From Hydrogenophilus thermoluteolus (GTDB lineage: Bacteria; Pseudomonadota; Gammaproteobacteria; Burkholderiales; Rhodocyclaceae): a DNA stretch of 64,000 bases. This document shows, in pieces, positions 42,052 through 50,178 of this stretch. The stretch spans positions 1,405,001 through 1,469,000 of the forward strand of contig NZ_AP018558.1 of the NCBI RefSeq assembly GCF_003574215.1, given 5' to 3'. Position 1 is the stretch's first letter. Each line of letters starts with the position of its first letter. Below the pieces are notes generated by a model. It saw only the letters and a list, made by a program, of their open reading frames with translations, was not told the DNA's origin and ran no database searches. Position numbers and translations under genes: made by a program.

Positions 42052-43461
42052 ATGACCTCCGCCACCCGTTCTGTCGACGTTGCGATCATCGGTGCCGGAA
42101 CCGCAGGGCTCTACGCGCTGCGCGAAGTGCGCAAACGCGGGTGCTCCGCGGTGCTCATCGACCATGGTCCGCTCGGCACCACCTGTGCCCGGGTGGGCTG
42201 CATGCCCTCGAAAGCTGCGCTGCACGTGGCGCACCTGTGGAACGCCGCACGCACTGCCACACACTGCGGGTTTCCTGCACCTGCGGCTGGTAGCGAACCC
42301 GATTTGACCGCCGCATGGGCAGAGGTGCGGCGCAAACGTGATTTTTTCGCGGACCGCACCGCAGAGCGGACCAGACAGTTCGCCGGGGACGATTTGATCA
42401 TGGGCAGTGCCCGCTTCATCGCTCCGCACGCGGTCAAGGTGGCGCGCGACGACGGCGAAAAGGTGATCGTCGAAGCCAAAGCGTTCGTGCTGGCGGTGGG
42501 CTCTCGCCCCTTCCTGCCCCCAAACCTGATGTCGATCAACGCTACCCGGCTCTTGACCACCGATTCCCTGTTCGAGATCGACACACCCCCGCGGCGGATC
42601 GGTGTCGTAGGGCTTGGCGCGATCGGCATCGAAATGGGACTTGCGCTCTCCCGCTTGGGCGTAGATGTAGTGGGCGTCGAGCAGGCGCCAACCTTGGCCG
42701 GCATCAGTGACCCGGAAGTTCGGGCCAAAGCGCTTGCCCGTTTTCAGCGTGAGTTCCCGATTCGCCTGGAAACGGCCGCAACGTTCGAAGAGCGTGCTGC
42801 GGACATCCTGATTCGGTTCCCCGACAGATCGCAAGCCGTTGTCGATGCGCTTCTGGTCGCCACGGGACGGCGCAGCAACCTGGATCGCGTCGATCTGCCG
42901 GCAGCAGGCGTCACCCTGAACCCACGCGGCTTTCCGGAACGTTTCGATCCCGAAACGTTACAAGCCGGGGGCGCGCCCATTTTCATCGCGGGCGACGCCA
43001 ATGGGTTGCTGCCGCTCATGCACGAAGCGGCCGTGGAAGGGGGTGCGGCAGGCAGAAACGCGGCGCTGGTGGCGAAGGGAGAAACCCCGCTTCCGCGCAA
43101 AGTGCTCCCCCCGTTGGCAATCGTTTTCAGCGACCCGGACGTGGTCCGCGTTGGCGCACGCTTTGCCGATCTCGACCCAGAAGCGATCGTGATCGGTACC
43201 GGTAAGGGCGAAGAGAATGGTCGTTCGCGGGTGCTCGACGAAACCGAAACGCTCGTTCGTGTCTATGCCGAGAAGGGAAGCGGTAAACTGCTCGGCGCCG
43301 AACTCGTCGCGGCACAGGGGGAGCACTTGGGCCACTTTTTGGCGCAAGCGATCGCACGCGGGGAAACCGTGCGGGATCTCCTGGCGCTCCCTTACTACCA
43401 CCCGACGGTAGAAGAGCTCTTGCAAAGCGCCCTTTTGGACGCCGCAAGCAAGGTAAAGTAA
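42052..43461 (+). CDS. Dihydrolipoamide dehydrogenase-like flavoprotein
   Basis: This 469-residue class I pyridine nucleotide-disulfide oxidoreductase has an FAD site (VAIIGAGTAGLYALREV), a redox pair C-ARVG-C in GTTCARVGCMPSK, an NAD site (GVVGLGAIGIEMGLALSRLG), FIAGDANG, and a C-terminal dimer domain with the active-site HP and Glu in PYYHPTVEELL. The redox motif differs from the classic GGTCLNVGCIPSK. No E1/E2 genes are adjacent, so it may serve another disulfide or act as a transhydrogenase-like enzyme. GGAG precedes ATG 42052. Confidence 0.87.
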   Translation: MTSATRSVDVAIIGAGTAGLYALREVRKRGCSAVLIDHGPLGTTCARVGCMPSKAALHVAHLWNAARTATHCGFPAPAAGSEPDLTAAWAEVRRKRDFFADRTAERTRQFAGDDLIMGSARFIAPHAVKVARDDGEKVIVEAKAFVLAVGSRPFLPPNLMSINATRLLTTDSLFEIDTPPRRIGVVGLGAIGIEMGLALSRLGVDVVGVEQAPTLAGISDPEVRAKALARFQREFPIRLETAATFEERAADILIRFPDRSQAVVDALLVATGRRSNLDRVDLPAAGVTLNPRGFPERFDPETLQAGGAPIFIAGDANGLLPLMHEAAVEGGAAGRNAALVAKGETPLPRKVLPPLAIVFSDPDVVRVGARFADLDPEAIVIGTGKGEENGRSRVLDETETLVRVYAEKGSGKLLGAELVAAQGEHLGHFLAQAIARGETVRDLLALPYYHPTVEELLQSALLDAASKVK

Positions 43462-43483
43462 CCAGTCAGGCTCTTCAGGCGGT

Positions 43484-43536
43484 ACTGCCGCTTGCATCGG
43501 CTCCCTACGGTATAGGGGGCTTCGCCAAGCGGCAGT
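43484..43536. repeat. Structured inverted repeat after the flavoprotein gene
   Basis: Perfect 11-bp outer arms ACTGCCGCTTG (43484-43494) and CAAGCGGCAGT (43526-43536) enclose a smaller imperfect stem, CTCCCTA (43501-43507) against TAGGGGG (43513-43519). There is no T tract. It lies between two convergent genes and could be a terminator-like or REP-like element. No second copy was noticed in the window. Confidence 0.55.
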
Positions 43537-43583
43537 CGACCCAAAATTTGCCTCAAAGGGTCAAACTCAGAACATCGGTCCCA

Positions 43584-44600
43584 TCATTTGAACGGATCGG
43601 GGCGGGGTGTATTGGGTCCTGATGCGGGCAAGAGCGGAAGGACATCTTGCGGACGTTCTCCAGTCAAGGCATGGAGAAAGGCAACAATTTTTTTCACCTC
43701 ATCGTCACTGAACGTTCTGCCAAGTTGGAGACGCCCCATGAGGACAACCGCCTCTTCGAGCGTACTGGCTTCGCCATCGTGGAAGTATGGGTAGGTGAGC
43801 TCAACGTTACGCAAAGTTGGTACTTTGAAAAACCAGCGGTCCTCATCCTTCTTGGTGACTGCAGCGCGCCCTTCAGCCGGAGAGGAACTCCGGTACGGCT
43901 CAACCACCCCCATCTTCTGGTACGAATTCCCACCTAAGTTGGGCCCATTGTGACAGGCAACACACCCGCTTTCGTAGAAGATCTTCAACCCAGCGATCTG
44001 TTCGGCTGTCATAGCCTTATCATCGCCTCTTAACCAGCGATCGAAGGGTGAATTGGGTGTAACCAGTGTCTCTTCATAAGCTGCAATGGCATCGGTAATG
44101 TGGTCCAACGAGACTTTGTCCGTGCCATAAATTGCCTGAATCTGCGAAACATATCCCGGGATAGACTGAATCACCTCAACGGCCAAGGTGTGAGGCATTG
44201 CCATTTCGACGGGAGCTTGAATCGGCCCAGCAGCTTGTTCCTTCAAATTGGCAGCTCGACCATCCCAAAATTGCGCCAAATTGAGCTTGGAATTGAATAC
44301 CGTTGGTGCGTTCACAGGCCCCGGTTGCCACTTATGACCGATGGAAGTCTTGAGATTGTCGACCCCACCCAACATAACGTTGTGGCAGGTGTTGCAGGAG
44401 ATGATCCCAGACATCGACAATCTGGGGTCGAAAAAGAGTTGCTTGCCTAATTCAACTTTAGCTTTTTGATCAGCAGAAATAACGACTGGTTGTATGGGTT
44501 GTATCAGCTTTGCCACCTCAGCCCGCAGTTGCGCGTCTGCAATTGCGACACTGCTCATCCCGACAACCGATAGCGAAACGATTAGCTTCCGTACTTTCAT
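43584..44600 (-). CDS. Di-haem cytochrome c peroxidase
   Basis: This 338-residue periplasmic peroxidase has a signal peptide of about 21 residues (ending AIA-DA) and two haem c motifs, CNTCH (69-73) and CVACH (213-217). FDPRLSMSG, GPVNAPTVFN and VPTLRNVELTYPYFHDGE are CCP/MauG-family motifs. It reduces hydrogen peroxide with electrons from small c-type cytochromes. GGGAG precedes the ATG. Base composition is clearly lower in G+C than neighbours (about 50% in a sampled 60-base line against about 60%), which may mean transfer. An FNR-type site lies upstream. Confidence 0.94.
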   Translation of the reverse strand: MKVRKLIVSLSVVGMSSVAIADAQLRAEVAKLIQPIQPVVISADQKAKVELGKQLFFDPRLSMSGIISCNTCHNVMLGGVDNLKTSIGHKWQPGPVNAPTVFNSKLNLAQFWDGRAANLKEQAAGPIQAPVEMAMPHTLAVEVIQSIPGYVSQIQAIYGTDKVSLDHITDAIAAYEETLVTPNSPFDRWLRGDDKAMTAEQIAGLKIFYESGCVACHNGPNLGGNSYQKMGVVEPYRSSSPAEGRAAVTKKDEDRWFFKVPTLRNVELTYPYFHDGEASTLEEAVVLMGRLQLGRTFSDDEVKKIVAFLHALTGERPQDVLPLLPASGPNTPRPDPFK

Positions 44601-44629
44601 GATTACGCTCCCTGAGAAAAACTACTAAC

Positions 44630-44635
44630 AGGGTA
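44630..44635 (-). promoter_or_regulatory. -10 box of the peroxidase gene
   Basis: TACCCT on the minus strand is a weak -10. It is placed so that the start point (about 44623) lies about 41.5 bases from the centre of the FNR-like site, the normal class II activator distance. Confidence 0.5.
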
Positions 44636-44657
44636 GCGCAATAGCACAAATTTAGTA

Positions 44658-44671
44658 TTGATTTAGGTCAA
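44658..44671 (-). promoter_or_regulatory. FNR/Anr-type binding site upstream of the peroxidase gene
   Basis: On the minus strand TTGACCTAAATCAA matches the FNR consensus TTGAT-N4-ATCAA at nine of ten positions. FNR control of cytochrome c peroxidase genes is known in several proteobacteria, which supports the call. Confidence 0.65.
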
Positions 44672-44715
44672 GTGACGTGATTTTCAAAAACAATGACCTC
44701 GATTGATAAATACAA

Positions 44716-46038
44716 TCAGACCGTCTCCGCATAGAGATCATGGACGTCGCAATCGACCACCCGCACACGGGCAAACTCGCCGGGGGTAAGCGCCGCGCCA
44801 TTGGCGACATAGACCAAGCCGTCGATTTCCGGCGCATCGGCCGCCGAGCGGGCAACCGCGCCCTCTTCGTCGATTTCCTCGACGAGGACGTCGATTTCCC
44901 GCCCGATCCACCGCTCGAGCCGCTGCGTCGAGATGTCCTCTTGAAATGCCAACAGCCGGATCCGCCGTTCTTCACGGATCGCTTCCGGGACAGGATCAGG
45001 GAGTTCGTTCGCCGCTGCTCCCTCGACGGGCGAATAGGGGAAAACTCCGACTCGGTCGAGCTGCGCCGCTTCTAAAAATTGCAACAGCAATTCGAAATCG
45101 TATTCGGTTTCGCCTGGGAAACCGGTGATGAAGGTGGAGCGAATGGTGAGATCGGGGCAGATCGACCGCCATTTGCGAATGCGCTCCAAGACCTTTTCGG
45201 TAGCGGCTGGGCGCTTCATCAACTGGAGGATCTTGGGGCTTGCGTGTTGAAAGGGGATATCGAGGTACGGCAGGATTTTCCCTTCGGCCATCAGCGGAAT
45301 CAGCTCGTCGACGCTCGGGTAGGGATAGACGTAGTGCAGGCGAACCCAGACCCCCAATTCGCCCAAGAGCTTGGCCAATTCGGTGAGTCGCTGTTTGACC
45401 GGTCGCCCCTGCCAGAAACCGGTGCGGTAGTTGAGATCGACCCCATAGGCGCTCGTGTCTTGTGAGACGACCAGAATCTCTTTGACGCCAGAGGCAACGA
45501 GCGCTTCTGCCTCTTCCATGATTTCATGGATGGGCCGGCTCACCAGGTCGCCACGAAGTTGAGGAATGATGCAAAAGGTACAGCGGTGGTTGCACCCTTC
45601 GGAAATTTTCAGGTACGCATAATGCGCCGGAGTGACCCGTACGCCTTGGGGCGGTACGAGATCGACGAACGGATCGTGGGGTTTGGGCAGATGGCGATGC
45701 ACGAGCGCCATCACTTCGTCGGTGGCATGCGGCCCTGTCACCGCAAGCACCTTGGGGTGGGCTGCAAGGATCACGTCACGGCGCGCCCCCAAACAGCCTG
45801 TGACGATCACCTTACCGTTTTCCTGGATCGCTTCGCCGATCGCGTCGAGCGACTCTGCCACGGCTTCTTCGATGAAGCCACAGGTATTGACGATGACGAG
45901 ATCGGCTTCGCCGTATTCGGGCGTGATTTCATACCCTTCGGCACGAAGTCGCGTCAAAATGCGTTCGGTGTCGACGGTGGCTTTGGGGCACCCCAAACTC
46001 ACCATGCCGACGCGCGGCGTGGGGTCACTTCGATTCAT
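44716..46038 (-). CDS. rimO: Ribosomal protein S12 methylthiotransferase RimO
   Basis: This 440-residue radical-SAM enzyme adds a methylthio group to Asp89 of S12. The radical-SAM cluster cysteines are Cys149, Cys153 and Cys156 (CNHRCTFC). The second cluster uses Cys17, Cys53 and Cys82 of the N-terminal MTTase domain. LVVSQDTSAYGVD distinguishes RimO from MiaB, and a TRAM domain is at the C-terminus. Its start overlaps the 3' end of phaR by 14 bases, so it is probably co-transcribed with phaR. Confidence 0.96.
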   Translation of the reverse strand: MNRSDPTPRVGMVSLGCPKATVDTERILTRLRAEGYEITPEYGEADLVIVNTCGFIEEAVAESLDAIGEAIQENGKVIVTGCLGARRDVILAAHPKVLAVTGPHATDEVMALVHRHLPKPHDPFVDLVPPQGVRVTPAHYAYLKISEGCNHRCTFCIIPQLRGDLVSRPIHEIMEEAEALVASGVKEILVVSQDTSAYGVDLNYRTGFWQGRPVKQRLTELAKLLGELGVWVRLHYVYPYPSVDELIPLMAEGKILPYLDIPFQHASPKILQLMKRPAATEKVLERIRKWRSICPDLTIRSTFITGFPGETEYDFELLLQFLEAAQLDRVGVFPYSPVEGAAANELPDPVPEAIREERRIRLLAFQEDISTQRLERWIGREIDVLVEEIDEEGAVARSAADAPEIDGLVYVANGAALTPGEFARVRVVDCDVHDLYAETV

Positions 46039-46600
46039 CTTGCGATTGCGGGTTTTTCGAGGTGGGATTGGATTTGGGATAGAAAGCTTCGAACCAGCTC
46101 AGCGCTTGGCGCTGCATCTGTTGGTTCATTTGATGCCATAAGTTTTGGGTTTGCTCGAGGTAGGCATCAAGCATCGACTGCATCGCTTTCGGTTGCAGTG
46201 AAAGAAACTGGGCGAGGATCTCTGGCCCCATCACCGCGTTGTCACCGTAGATTGCGCGAAAGCGCTCTTGCATGCGGCTTTGCAGTTCCAGGAACGTTTT
46301 CAGGCTGTTTTCCAGGTATTGACCAAAAAGCGTCTGCGACGCCTGGCCGTAGAAACGAATGATACTGGCGAGCATTTCGGTGGAAAAGATGGGCTCTCCC
46401 CCCACCTCTTCTTCCATCAAAATCTGCAGCAAAACGCTGCGCGTCAGATCTTCTTGCGTTTTGGCGTCGATCACACGCACCGGCTCGTGATGAAGGATCA
46501 TCTCTTTGATTTCCGCCAGCGTGATATAGGTGCTGGTTGCGGTATCGTAGAGCCGCCGGTTGGGATATTTCTTGATGACGCGTTCGCTTCCCGCGTTCAT
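46025..46600 (-). CDS. phaR: Polyhydroxyalkanoate synthesis repressor PhaR
   Basis: This 191-residue regulator has the PhaR N-terminal DNA-binding domain (VIKKYPNRRLYDTATSTYIT) followed by PHB-accumulation regulatory repeats (LLQILMEEEVGGEPIFSTEM, IIRFYGQASQTLFGQYLENS). The C-terminal part is Gln/Met-rich, ending hydrophilic. PhaR binds PHA granules and represses phasin genes until granules form. A TATAAT at 46647-46642 on the minus strand provides its own promoter. Palindromes at phaP and phaB2 in this window are its likely targets. Confidence 0.94.
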   Translation of the reverse strand: MNAGSERVIKKYPNRRLYDTATSTYITLAEIKEMILHHEPVRVIDAKTQEDLTRSVLLQILMEEEVGGEPIFSTEMLASIIRFYGQASQTLFGQYLENSLKTFLELQSRMQERFRAIYGDNAVMGPEILAQFLSLQPKAMQSMLDAYLEQTQNLWHQMNQQMQRQALSWFEAFYPKSNPTSKNPQSQDESK

Positions 46601-46641
46601 GGAACACTCTCATGGTCACGCGGCTCGGCCGCAATCGGGCA

Positions 46642-46647
46642 ATTATA
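46642..46647 (-). promoter_or_regulatory. -10 box of phaR
   Basis: Consensus TATAAT on the minus strand, 41 bases before the phaR ATG. The best -35 (TTGGCG at 46672-46667) gives a long 19-bp spacing, so strength is uncertain. It lies after the phaB2 terminator. Confidence 0.55.
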
Positions 46648-46670
46648 CCGCCGTTCGCAGCCCAGCCGCC

Positions 46671-46695
46671 AAAAAGTCTCGTTTCGTCAAACGAG
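46671..46695 (-). terminator. Terminator after the second phaB
   Basis: On the minus strand CTCGTTT and AAACGAG (46695-46678) form a 7-bp stem with a 4-base loop. ACTTTTT follows shortly after. It begins five bases after the phaB2 stop and separates phaB2 from phaR. Confidence 0.65.
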
Positions 46696-46699
46696 TGGC

Positions 46700-47443
46700 T
46701 CAGTACATGTGCAGACCGCCATTGACGTTGAGCGTTGCCCCCGTGATGTAAGCAGCTTTCTCACTGGCCAAGAACGCGACGCACGCCGCGATCTCTTCCG
46801 GTTTGGCCAGGCGCTTCATCGGCACGGTGTCGATGATCGCTTGCCGGATGTCTTCGCGGATCGCCATCACCATCTCGGTGGCGACGTACCCCGGCGCGAT
46901 CGCATTCACCGTCACCCCTTTAGCAGCGAGTTCGAGCGCCAGTGCTTTGGTGAAACCAAGGATCCCGGCTTTCGCTGCGGCGTAGTTGGTCTGCCCCGCT
47001 TGCCCTTTGACGCCATTTACCGAGGAGATGTTGATGATCCGCCCCCAGCCCCGTTCCGCCATCTTCGGCGCGATGTCACGGGTGACGTTGAACATGCTGT
47101 CGAGGTTCACGCGCAGCACGGCGTCCCATTGCGCCTTTTCCATCTTGTGGAAAAATTTGTCCCGCGTGATCCCCGCGTTATTGACCAGGATGTCGATCGG
47201 CCCCACTTCGGCTTCGATTTTCGCGACCATCGCTTTGCACTGGTCGTAGTCGGCAACGTCAGCCTCGGCGGCTACGAAATCGAAACCTTGTGCTTTTTGT
47301 GCAGCCAGCCACTCCTCCTTCTGCGGGAAGCCCGGAATGCAGTTGGCAACGACGCGATACCCCTCTTTGGCGAGCTCATGGCAAATGGCCGTTCCGATCC
47401 CGCCCATGGCGCCGGTTACCAGTGCGATACGTTGTGTTGTCAT
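46700..47443 (-). CDS. phaB: Acetoacetyl-CoA reductase, second copy
   Basis: This 247-residue NADPH-dependent SDR converts acetoacetyl-CoA to (R)-3-hydroxybutyryl-CoA, the PHB monomer. It has the cofactor motif TGAMGGIG (10-17), NNAG (88-91), Ser140/Ser141, and the catalytic pair Tyr154/Lys158 in NYAAAKAG. It ends GGLHMY. Two ATGs are possible (47443, 47446); the inner one has GGAG five bases upstream. It is clearly related to, but not a recent copy of, the phaB at 47563. Its own promoter and operator-like palindrome precede it. Confidence 0.93.
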   Translation of the reverse strand: MTTQRIALVTGAMGGIGTAICHELAKEGYRVVANCIPGFPQKEEWLAAQKAQGFDFVAAEADVADYDQCKAMVAKIEAEVGPIDILVNNAGITRDKFFHKMEKAQWDAVLRVNLDSMFNVTRDIAPKMAERGWGRIINISSVNGVKGQAGQTNYAAAKAGILGFTKALALELAAKGVTVNAIAPGYVATEMVMAIREDIRQAIIDTVPMKRLAKPEEIAACVAFLASEKAAYITGATLNVNGGLHMY

Positions 47444-47472
47444 CATGACTCCCTTCGTTCGGTGTGTTGAAT

Positions 47473-47504
47473 AAAAAAAACCGCTTGGTGGGATGCCAAG
47501 CGGT
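47473..47504 (-). terminator. Terminator hairpin between the two phaB genes
   Basis: On the minus strand, perfect 9-bp arms ACCGCTTGG/CCAAGCGGT around a 7-base loop are followed by eight Ts. It can terminate phaC-phaB1 transcription. It also falls within the first bases of a transcript from the promoter at 47508-47535, so it would form the 5' end of phaB2 mRNA. Confidence 0.8.
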
Positions 47505-47507
47505 ACT

Positions 47508-47535
47508 ATTGTATCGCGAAATTGTTGCGCTGCAA
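47508..47535 (-). promoter_or_regulatory. Candidate promoter of the second phaB
   Basis: On the minus strand, TTGCAG (47535-47530) and TACAAT (47513-47508) are 16 bp apart. The -35 and spacer lie inside the 31-bp palindrome, so an operator-bound repressor would block it. Confidence 0.55.
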
Positions 47536-47545
47536 CAATTTCGCG
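47515..47545. promoter_or_regulatory. 31-bp perfect palindrome, PhaR-operator candidate at phaB2
   Basis: Perfect 14-bp arms (47515-47528 and 47532-47545) surround GCT. The centre reads TTGTTGCGCTGCAACAA, differing from the phaP operator at 2854-2868 mainly at one central base. It overlaps the phaB2 promoter. Confidence 0.65.
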
Positions 47546-47566
47546 TTGAGGGATGGTCTCCCTCAA
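47546..47566 (-). repeat. Hairpin overlapping the first phaB stop
   Basis: Perfect 8-bp arms TTGAGGGA (47546-47553) and TCCCTCAA (47559-47566) include the stop codon of the upstream phaB. No T tract follows. It abuts the 31-bp palindrome, so three stem-forming units lie in tandem. Confidence 0.6.
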
Positions 47567-48303
47567 TACATATGTTGTCCTCCGTTGATCGCGATGTTGG
47601 CACCCGTGACGAACGCCGCTTCGTCGCTCGCCAGGTAGGCGACGAGCCCCGCTACCTCTTCCGGTTTACCCAGACGCCCCAACGGGATCTGCGGCAGGAT
47701 TTTGCTTTCGAGCACCTCTTTGGGAATCGCCATCACCATCTTGGTACCGATATAGCCCGGCGAAATGGTGTTTACCGTCACGCCATATTTCGCGACTTCG
47801 AGCGCGAGCGACTTGGTAAACCCGTGCATCCCGGCCTTGGCCGCCGCATAGTTGGTTTGCCCAAACGCCCCTTTCGTGCCATTGACCGACGAGATGTTGA
47901 TGATGCGCCCCCACCCCTTCGCGATCATATCTTCGATCACCTGCTTGGTCATATTGAAGACGCTGTCGAGGTTGGTGCGCAGCACCGCATCCCAGTCGGC
48001 TTTGGTCATTTTCCGGAACGTCATGTCCCGGGTGATCCCCGCGTTATTGACCAAGACATCGACGGGCCCGACTTCGGCTTTGACCTTCGCGACACATTCG
48101 ACGCACGAGTCGAAGTCGGCGACATCGACGGGATAGGCCCGGAAGTGGTAGCCCATCTCCGCCATTTTGGTCAGCCATTCGGGGGCTTTGGTGTTGTTGA
48201 GCGAATGGGTGACGACGACGCGATACCCCATCGCAGCGAGTTTGATGGCGATCGCTTCGCCCAACCCCCCCATACCTCCGGTTACCAATGCGATGCGACT
48301 CAT
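47563..48303 (-). CDS. phaB: Acetoacetyl-CoA reductase, first copy
   Basis: This 246-residue SDR has TGGMGGLG (8-15), NNAG (86-89), Ser138/Ser139 and Tyr152/Lys156. It ends GGQHMY like its downstream paralogue. It supplies (R)-3-hydroxybutyryl-CoA to PhaC. ATG 48303 has AAGGAGGG upstream with good spacing; the longer opening to 48360 is rejected. It lies 63 bases after phaC. A phaA (thiolase) gene is absent from the window. Confidence 0.94.
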   Translation of the reverse strand: MSRIALVTGGMGGLGEAIAIKLAAMGYRVVVTHSLNNTKAPEWLTKMAEMGYHFRAYPVDVADFDSCVECVAKVKAEVGPVDVLVNNAGITRDMTFRKMTKADWDAVLRTNLDSVFNMTKQVIEDMIAKGWGRIINISSVNGTKGAFGQTNYAAAKAGMHGFTKSLALEVAKYGVTVNTISPGYIGTKMVMAIPKEVLESKILPQIPLGRLGKPEEVAGLVAYLASDEAAFVTGANIAINGGQHMY

Positions 48304-48366
48304 GATTGCTCCCTCCTTGTGGTGTTGAAAACCATTTGACCCTCCCTTTTTCGATTCCACCGCTAC

Positions 48367-50160
48367 TCACACGGCCGCGGCTTCACGCGATCCTCGCACG
48401 AGCGGCAGCGCCGGTTCTTTGACGTAGCGTCCCGGAGCGGGTTCGATCGGTGGGTATGTGTCGTTTCCGAGCGACTCACGCGCAGGCACCGTTTTCCCTT
48501 TGTGCTCCTTCAGCCAATCGGCCCAATCGTTCCACCAACTCCCGGGGCATTCGCGCGCCGCGGCAAACCATTCGTCCGGCTCCTGCGGCAATTCGGGATT
48601 GACCCAATAACTGCGCCGATTCTTCTTCGCGGGATTGATCGCACCCGCGATATGACCGCTTGCGCCCAACACGAACCGTTTTTCACCCCCCAAAAGCTGC
48701 ATCGAATGGTATGCCCCGCGCCACGGAACGATGTGGTCTTCCCGCGCCGCCATTACGTAGGCGGGCGCGGTGATGGCACCGAGATTGACGGGGTACCCGA
48801 GCATTTTCAGTTTGTTGGGCAGGCGGAGTTCGTTTTCCAGATACATATGGCGCAAGTAGTAGGTGACGAACGGCCCGGGCAGATTGGTGCTGTCGCTGTT
48901 CCAATAGAGCAGATCGAAGGGCTTGGGTTTTTCCCCCTTCAAATAGTTACCGACGACGTAATTCCAAATGAGGTCGTTCGCGCGTAACATCGAAAAGACT
49001 TGCGCCAGTTCCGACCCCAACATCAAGCCACCTTGGCCGATCGTCGCCTCCCGCGCCGCAACGCTCGCCTCATCGACCAGGCACCCCAGTTCCCCGCTTT
49101 CGGCAAAATCCAAGAGTGTCGTCATCAGGGTCAGACTATGCACGGGCGGATCGCCACGGGCAACCGCAACGGCGAGCGCCGACGCCAGGATCGTTCCGCC
49201 GACGCAGAATCCCAACACGTTGGGATCGGGACAACCGGTGATTTCCCGCACGACTTCGAGCGCTGTGAGCGGCCCCAACGCCAGGTAGTCGTCCCAGCCG
49301 AAATGGGCCTCGGAAACCCCTGGGTTTTTCCACGAGATGAGGAAAACCGTATGCCCTTGTTCGACCGCAAAGCGCACGAGCGAACTTTCCGGCGCAAGAT
49401 CCATGATATAGAATTTGTTGATGCACGGCGGTACGAACAAAAGCGGCCGCTCGCCGACGGTTTCGGTAAGCGGTGCGTATTGGATGAGCTGCATCAACGG
49501 GTTTTCATAAACGACCGCACCCGGGGTCACCGCGAGGTTCTTCCCCACTTCGAACGCGGTTTCGTCGGTCATCGAGATGCGGCCTTTGCGCAGGTCTGCC
49601 AAAAGGTTTTCGATGCCGCGACGAATGCTCTCCCCCTGCGTAGCCATCGCCGTTTCGATGAATTCCGGGTTGGTTGCCGGGTAATTACTGGGGGCAAGCG
49701 CGTCGAGCCATTGACGCACCACGAATTTCACCCGGCATTTGGTCTTTCCGTCCGGGAAATCGGACGCTTCGACCAGCTCCATCACCAGTTGGCTGAACAC
49801 GAGGTACGACTGCCGCCAATAGTCGGCAATCGGGTTCGCTTTCCATGCCGGTGCGGAGAAACGCCGGTCCCGCTCGACCTCCGGCACCACGGGTTCGGTG
49901 CGGTGATGGATGAAGCGATCCCACAATTGGCTCTGCGCGCTCAGCCACCGATTGCCCCATTCGCGCCACTTCTCTGGCCGCTGCATCCAGCGCGCGAAAA
50001 GTTCCGTGAGCTCGGGTGGCATCGGCGGCAGCGCGGGCATACCCGGAAAAGAGGGCATGCCTCCGCCCGGCATGGGGAAGTTCGGCACGCCAGGAAATGG
50101 GCTACCGCTGGCGGCATTGGACATCATCGCGGCGGGAAACGCGAAGGGAAATGGTTGCAT
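48367..50160 (-). CDS. phaC: Class I polyhydroxyalkanoate synthase
   Basis: This 597-residue synthase polymerises (R)-3-hydroxyacyl-CoA on the granule surface. The catalytic triad is visible: Cys319 in the lipase-like box GFCVGG, Asp475 in REDHIVPW and His503 in ASGHIAGAINP, matching C. necator spacing. Residues about 15-50 form an unusual Gly/Met/Pro-rich stretch before the N-terminal domain. AGGAG precedes the ATG. It starts 18 bases after pgeF, so it may be transcribed from the rluD-pgeF direction. Confidence 0.96.
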   Translation of the reverse strand: MQPFPFAFPAAMMSNAASGSPFPGVPNFPMPGGGMPSFPGMPALPPMPPELTELFARWMQRPEKWREWGNRWLSAQSQLWDRFIHHRTEPVVPEVERDRRFSAPAWKANPIADYWRQSYLVFSQLVMELVEASDFPDGKTKCRVKFVVRQWLDALAPSNYPATNPEFIETAMATQGESIRRGIENLLADLRKGRISMTDETAFEVGKNLAVTPGAVVYENPLMQLIQYAPLTETVGERPLLFVPPCINKFYIMDLAPESSLVRFAVEQGHTVFLISWKNPGVSEAHFGWDDYLALGPLTALEVVREITGCPDPNVLGFCVGGTILASALAVAVARGDPPVHSLTLMTTLLDFAESGELGCLVDEASVAAREATIGQGGLMLGSELAQVFSMLRANDLIWNYVVGNYLKGEKPKPFDLLYWNSDSTNLPGPFVTYYLRHMYLENELRLPNKLKMLGYPVNLGAITAPAYVMAAREDHIVPWRGAYHSMQLLGGEKRFVLGASGHIAGAINPAKKNRRSYWVNPELPQEPDEWFAAARECPGSWWNDWADWLKEHKGKTVPARESLGNDTYPPIEPAPGRYVKEPALPLVRGSREAAAV

Positions 50161-50178
50161 CGGGTGACTCCTCCTCTC

